A stretch of DNA of 24,638 nucleotides from JBGSUE01 sp041753515 (GTDB taxonomy: Bacteria > Patescibacteriota > Microgenomatia > UBA10105 > UBA927), in NCBI GenBank assembly GCA_041753515.1, contig JBGSUE010000051.1, positions 1-24,638 of the forward strand, written 5' to 3'. Positions 22,298 through 24,638 of the stretch are shown here, piece by piece. Numbering within the stretch: the stretch's first letter is position 1; every line of letters begins with the position of its first letter. The position numbers and the translations under genes were made by a program. Under the pieces are notes generated by a model. That model was given only the letters and a program-made list of their open reading frames with translations. It was not told the DNA's origin and did no database searches.

Positions 22298-23421
22298 AGA
22301 TTCTTTTTTCAATTACATATTATTCCCCGTATGTTTCAGGTCTGACGCTCTATGTTTCCCGAATGGCCAGTGCCTTGTCAAAAAGAGGGCACCAAGTGAG
22401 TGTGCTGTGTTTTCAACATGACGCTGGAGCAGAGACTGTCCAAACGATGGACGGAGTTCATGTGACACGGGTGAGGCCATGGGTGCGTTTGTCGAAGGGT
22501 TTTCTCAGTCCGGTGTTTTTGGTTGAAAGCTGGAAAAAAGTACAAGAAAACGATGTTGTCGTTGTCAATGTACCGCAATTTGAGGGGTTCATCCCAGCTT
22601 TATTTGCAAGGCTTATAGGAAAGAATGTCGTCTGCGTATTCCATTGTGACATAAGACTTCCTTATACACCGTATAATTATATTGTTCAGAAAGCTATAAA
22701 TTTAACAACAGGACTTTCTTTACTTCTTTGTCATAAAGTTATAACGTATACAGATGATTATGCACAAAGCGTCCCCGCTTTACAAAGAGTAAATAAAAAG
22801 CTTATAACATTTTATCCTCCAGTGCCAAAACCCCGCATAGATACCATATACAGGAAAAAATTACAGAAACGCATTGGAACAGGTTTCGTGTGTATTGGAA
22901 TTGCCGCACGGCTTGCCAAAGAGAAGGGTGTGGAGTACGCGATCGGCGCATTGGATGATATAGAAAAATTCCTGAAGAAACAAGTCAAACTTGTCATTGC
23001 AGGATCTATGGATCCGGTTGGGGAAAAAGCATATAAAAAAGAAATTATGGATCTGGTTGAACAGCGCAAGGATAGTATTGTATTTTTGGGAAATCTTGCT
23101 CAGGATCAGATCGGGGCATTTTATTCTTTTATTGATGTATTGGTATTGTCCAGCGTGAATGCAACAGAGGCATTCGGTATGGTACAGGTAGAATCAATGT
23201 TGAGCGGAACTCCTGTCGTTGCCAGCAATCTTCCAGGTGTTCGTGTTCCTGTACAAAAAACCGGAATGGGTTTGATATCAACTATTTCGGATAGTCAGTC
23301 GATTGCGTCGTGTATTATCTCTATTATGAAAAACAGAAAGAAATATATCCGTCCCGTTCAGGAGATCGAGCGTGAATTTTCTCTTCGACAAACTGTTGAC
23401 GAATTTGAAAGGACACTATGA
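22294..23421 (+). CDS. GT4-family glycosyltransferase (GT-B fold)
   Basis: 375 residues, two Rossmann-like domains. The N-terminal acceptor domain starts MKILFSITYYSPYVSGLTLY, with the position usually occupied by a GG loop reading SG. The donor domain carries IAARLAKEKG (R206, K211) and the E-x7-E motif TEAFGMVQVESM (E292, E300) typical of retaining GT4 enzymes. It would act at the cytoplasmic membrane face using a nucleotide sugar. Its start overlaps the HAD gene stop as ATGA (22294-22297). Confidence 0.88.
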   Translation: MKILFSITYYSPYVSGLTLYVSRMASALSKRGHQVSVLCFQHDAGAETVQTMDGVHVTRVRPWVRLSKGFLSPVFLVESWKKVQENDVVVVNVPQFEGFIPALFARLIGKNVVCVFHCDIRLPYTPYNYIVQKAINLTTGLSLLLCHKVITYTDDYAQSVPALQRVNKKLITFYPPVPKPRIDTIYRKKLQKRIGTGFVCIGIAARLAKEKGVEYAIGALDDIEKFLKKQVKLVIAGSMDPVGEKAYKKEIMDLVEQRKDSIVFLGNLAQDQIGAFYSFIDVLVLSSVNATEAFGMVQVESMLSGTPVVASNLPGVRVPVQKTGMGLISTISDSQSIASCIISIMKNRKKYIRPVQEIEREFSLRQTVDEFERTL

Positions 23422-24194
23422 AAAATCGTAGCGATGAAACAAGAAAATATTTGAAAAAATACTTAACTGAAAGACCATTGTTTTTATCACTCATACGTTC
23501 AGTTGAGGCAACGCTTTATGCAGAGCATGTTCCGCTCAAACGTCCGGTATTGGATGTTGGATGTGGTGATGGGTATTTTGCCAAAACCGTATTTGGGTTT
23601 GTTGATGCTGGCCTTGATGTTGATGGGTCCCGGATGAATGAAGCACGGGAGAAGGGTGTATACAAAAATATTGTCGTCTATGACGGCAAAATTTTTCCGT
23701 TTAACAAAAACAGTTACCGGACCGTTGTATCAAATTGCGTGTTTGAACATATTCCCGATATACGCCAGACGGTGTCTGAGATCCGCCGGGTGCTCAAACC
23801 GGGCGGAAGGCTTCTCACAACCGTCATGGCAAAACCCTGGGATGAGTATCTGTTTGGTTCGATATTTTTAGGAGACTGGTATACACGGTATATGAGAAAA
23901 AAGCAGGTCCATATCAATCTTTTTACCAGGAAAGAATGGGACAGTGTTTTTACATCTGCCGGTTTTACGATAAAACGCAGGGTGGGCTATATGGATCGAC
24001 GAGCGTCCCGTGTTATGGATATCTGTCATTATGTGTCAGTACCATACCTTGTATCATATATGCTCACCGGAAAATGGGTGCTGTGGAAAGGGTCTTCCGG
24101 TTTATTCCCTCTTTCGTATCTCGCCCGGATTATGTCCAAGGCAGTGAGCGCTGATTCGTCCGGGGCACTATTTTATGAACTTGTGAAGGCATGA
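23418..24194 (+). CDS. Class I SAM-dependent methyltransferase
   Basis: 258 residues. Motif I is VLDVGCGDGYF (44-54), post-I acidic residue D67 (AGLDVD), then NCVFEHIPD (106-114) and RRVLKPGGRLL (123-133), all of the Methyltransf_11/25 type. The C-terminal part (LFGSIFLGDWYTRYMRKK and beyond) matches methyltransferases from polysaccharide clusters. It probably methylates a sugar or lipid-linked intermediate. It is joined to both neighbours by ATGA overlaps (23418-23421 and 24191-24194). Confidence 0.87.
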   Translation: MKNRSDETRKYLKKYLTERPLFLSLIRSVEATLYAEHVPLKRPVLDVGCGDGYFAKTVFGFVDAGLDVDGSRMNEAREKGVYKNIVVYDGKIFPFNKNSYRTVVSNCVFEHIPDIRQTVSEIRRVLKPGGRLLTTVMAKPWDEYLFGSIFLGDWYTRYMRKKQVHINLFTRKEWDSVFTSAGFTIKRRVGYMDRRASRVMDICHYVSVPYLVSYMLTGKWVLWKGSSGLFPLSYLARIMSKAVSADSSGALFYELVKA

Positions 24195-24638
24195 GAAAGC
24201 ATTTCCTATTCGTTGTTGTTTTGATTTTCTATTGTGCAGTATGTCTTTACCGTATTGATGAGATTCCCGGGGAATGGTTTGGGGATATTTCCAATTTGCA
24301 CGAAATGGTTCTGCCGATATTAAACGGACAGCCTGTCTGGTATTATTTCCAGTCCGAAGGACCACTGTATCCGTATTTTGTCAGTTTGTTTGCTCATGTG
24401 GGGAGCACAACGTATTTCACATACAAAATTGCATCCATTGTCATGGGGGCATTGGGTCTTATCGCAACCTATCTGATGTTATCCCTTCTTGTGTCTCATG
24501 CTGTTGCTGTTTTGACTGCTGCCGTTTCCTCGGTATCATTTTGGTATATCGTATGGGCGCGTTTAGGCAGTTCTCCCCATATTATTGCACCGTTTTTGAC
24601 CGCATCAACAGTATATTTTCTATTACTCTATAAACAAA
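24191..24638 (+). CDS. GT-C (ArnT/PMT-like) membrane glycosyltransferase, N-terminal part (3' truncated)
   Basis: The frame is open from ATG 24191 to the window end (149 codons). It begins MRKHFLFVVVLIFYCAVCLY (helix 1), followed by an external loop EIPGEWFGDISNLHEMVLPI with D32 and the HE pair at 36-37, then EGPLYPYFVSLF, which fits the first loop of the PMT/ArnT-type GT-C families. At least three further helices follow. It would transfer a lipid-linked sugar on the outer membrane face, probably using the precursor made by the UbiA and HAD genes of the same operon. The start overlaps the methyltransferase stop. Confidence 0.72.
   Translation, partial: MRKHFLFVVVLIFYCAVCLYRIDEIPGEWFGDISNLHEMVLPILNGQPVWYYFQSEGPLYPYFVSLFAHVGSTTYFTYKIASIVMGALGLIATYLMLSLLVSHAVAVLTAAVSSVSFWYIVWARLGSSPHIIAPFLTASTVYFLLLYKQ

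Overview
The window looks like a piece of a Candidate Phyla Radiation (Patescibacteria) genome, most likely Microgenomates. This placement is an inference. It rests on a 23S rRNA gene carrying two group I introns, a 23S locus with no 16S gene directly upstream, large GT-C/YfhO-type membrane glycosyltransferases, an S1 protein of only four repeats, many promoters whose -10 box sits directly before the ATG, and short repeats embedded inside genes. TGA is used as a stop, so the genetic code is standard.

Layout. 1-424: the 3' end of a type IV secretion-type ATPase gene. 440-5339: an rRNA operon with its own promoter, ordered tRNA-Ala(TGC), 23S, 5S. The 23S gene (about 4.16 kb) holds a 725-nt group I intron with a LAGLIDADG endonuclease at E. 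coli position 1917 and a 382-nt ORF-less group I intron at position 2604. 5345-5662 (minus): a small four-helix SMR/EamA-like transporter. 5733-10017: two large membrane proteins, a YfhO family protein and a GT-C-like protein split by a -1 frameshift at a T7 run. 10060-14945: rpsA (S1), radA, a membrane-anchored GH39-like glycosidase and a PIN-TRAM protein. 14946-16462: a 1.5-kb region with two small ORFs, several stem-loops and a candidate noncoding RNA (about 16035-16421) with a consensus promoter and a 27-bp terminator-like hairpin. 16463-18420: a single-pass exported protein and, convergent to it, an FAD-dependent oxidoreductase. 18471-24638: a second YfhO protein, then a tightly coupled operon (UbiA-type phosphoribosyltransferase, HAD phosphatase, GT4 glycosyltransferase, SAM methyltransferase, GT-C glycosyltransferase) whose four junctions are all ATGA overlaps.

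How the genes fit together. Most of the protein-coding content points to cell-surface glycan assembly. The UbiA homologue would make a polyprenyl-phosphate-pentose precursor and the HAD enzyme may dephosphorylate it. Multi-pass GT-C/YfhO proteins would transfer lipid-linked sugars outside the membrane, while GT4 and the methyltransferase build or decorate the glycan. rpsA, radA and the PIN-TRAM gene are housekeeping genes placed between these clusters.

The main points for a second look are the candidate noncoding RNA with repeated modules; two related introns in one 23S gene; 7-bp-periodic and palindromic repeats inside the 23S, radA, rpsA and oxidoreductase genes; a slippery U UUU UUA frameshift; and a consistent -10-to-ATG spacing of 6-9 nt that implies leaderless mRNAs. 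All coordinates and motif matches were read by eye; no database search or folding program was run.
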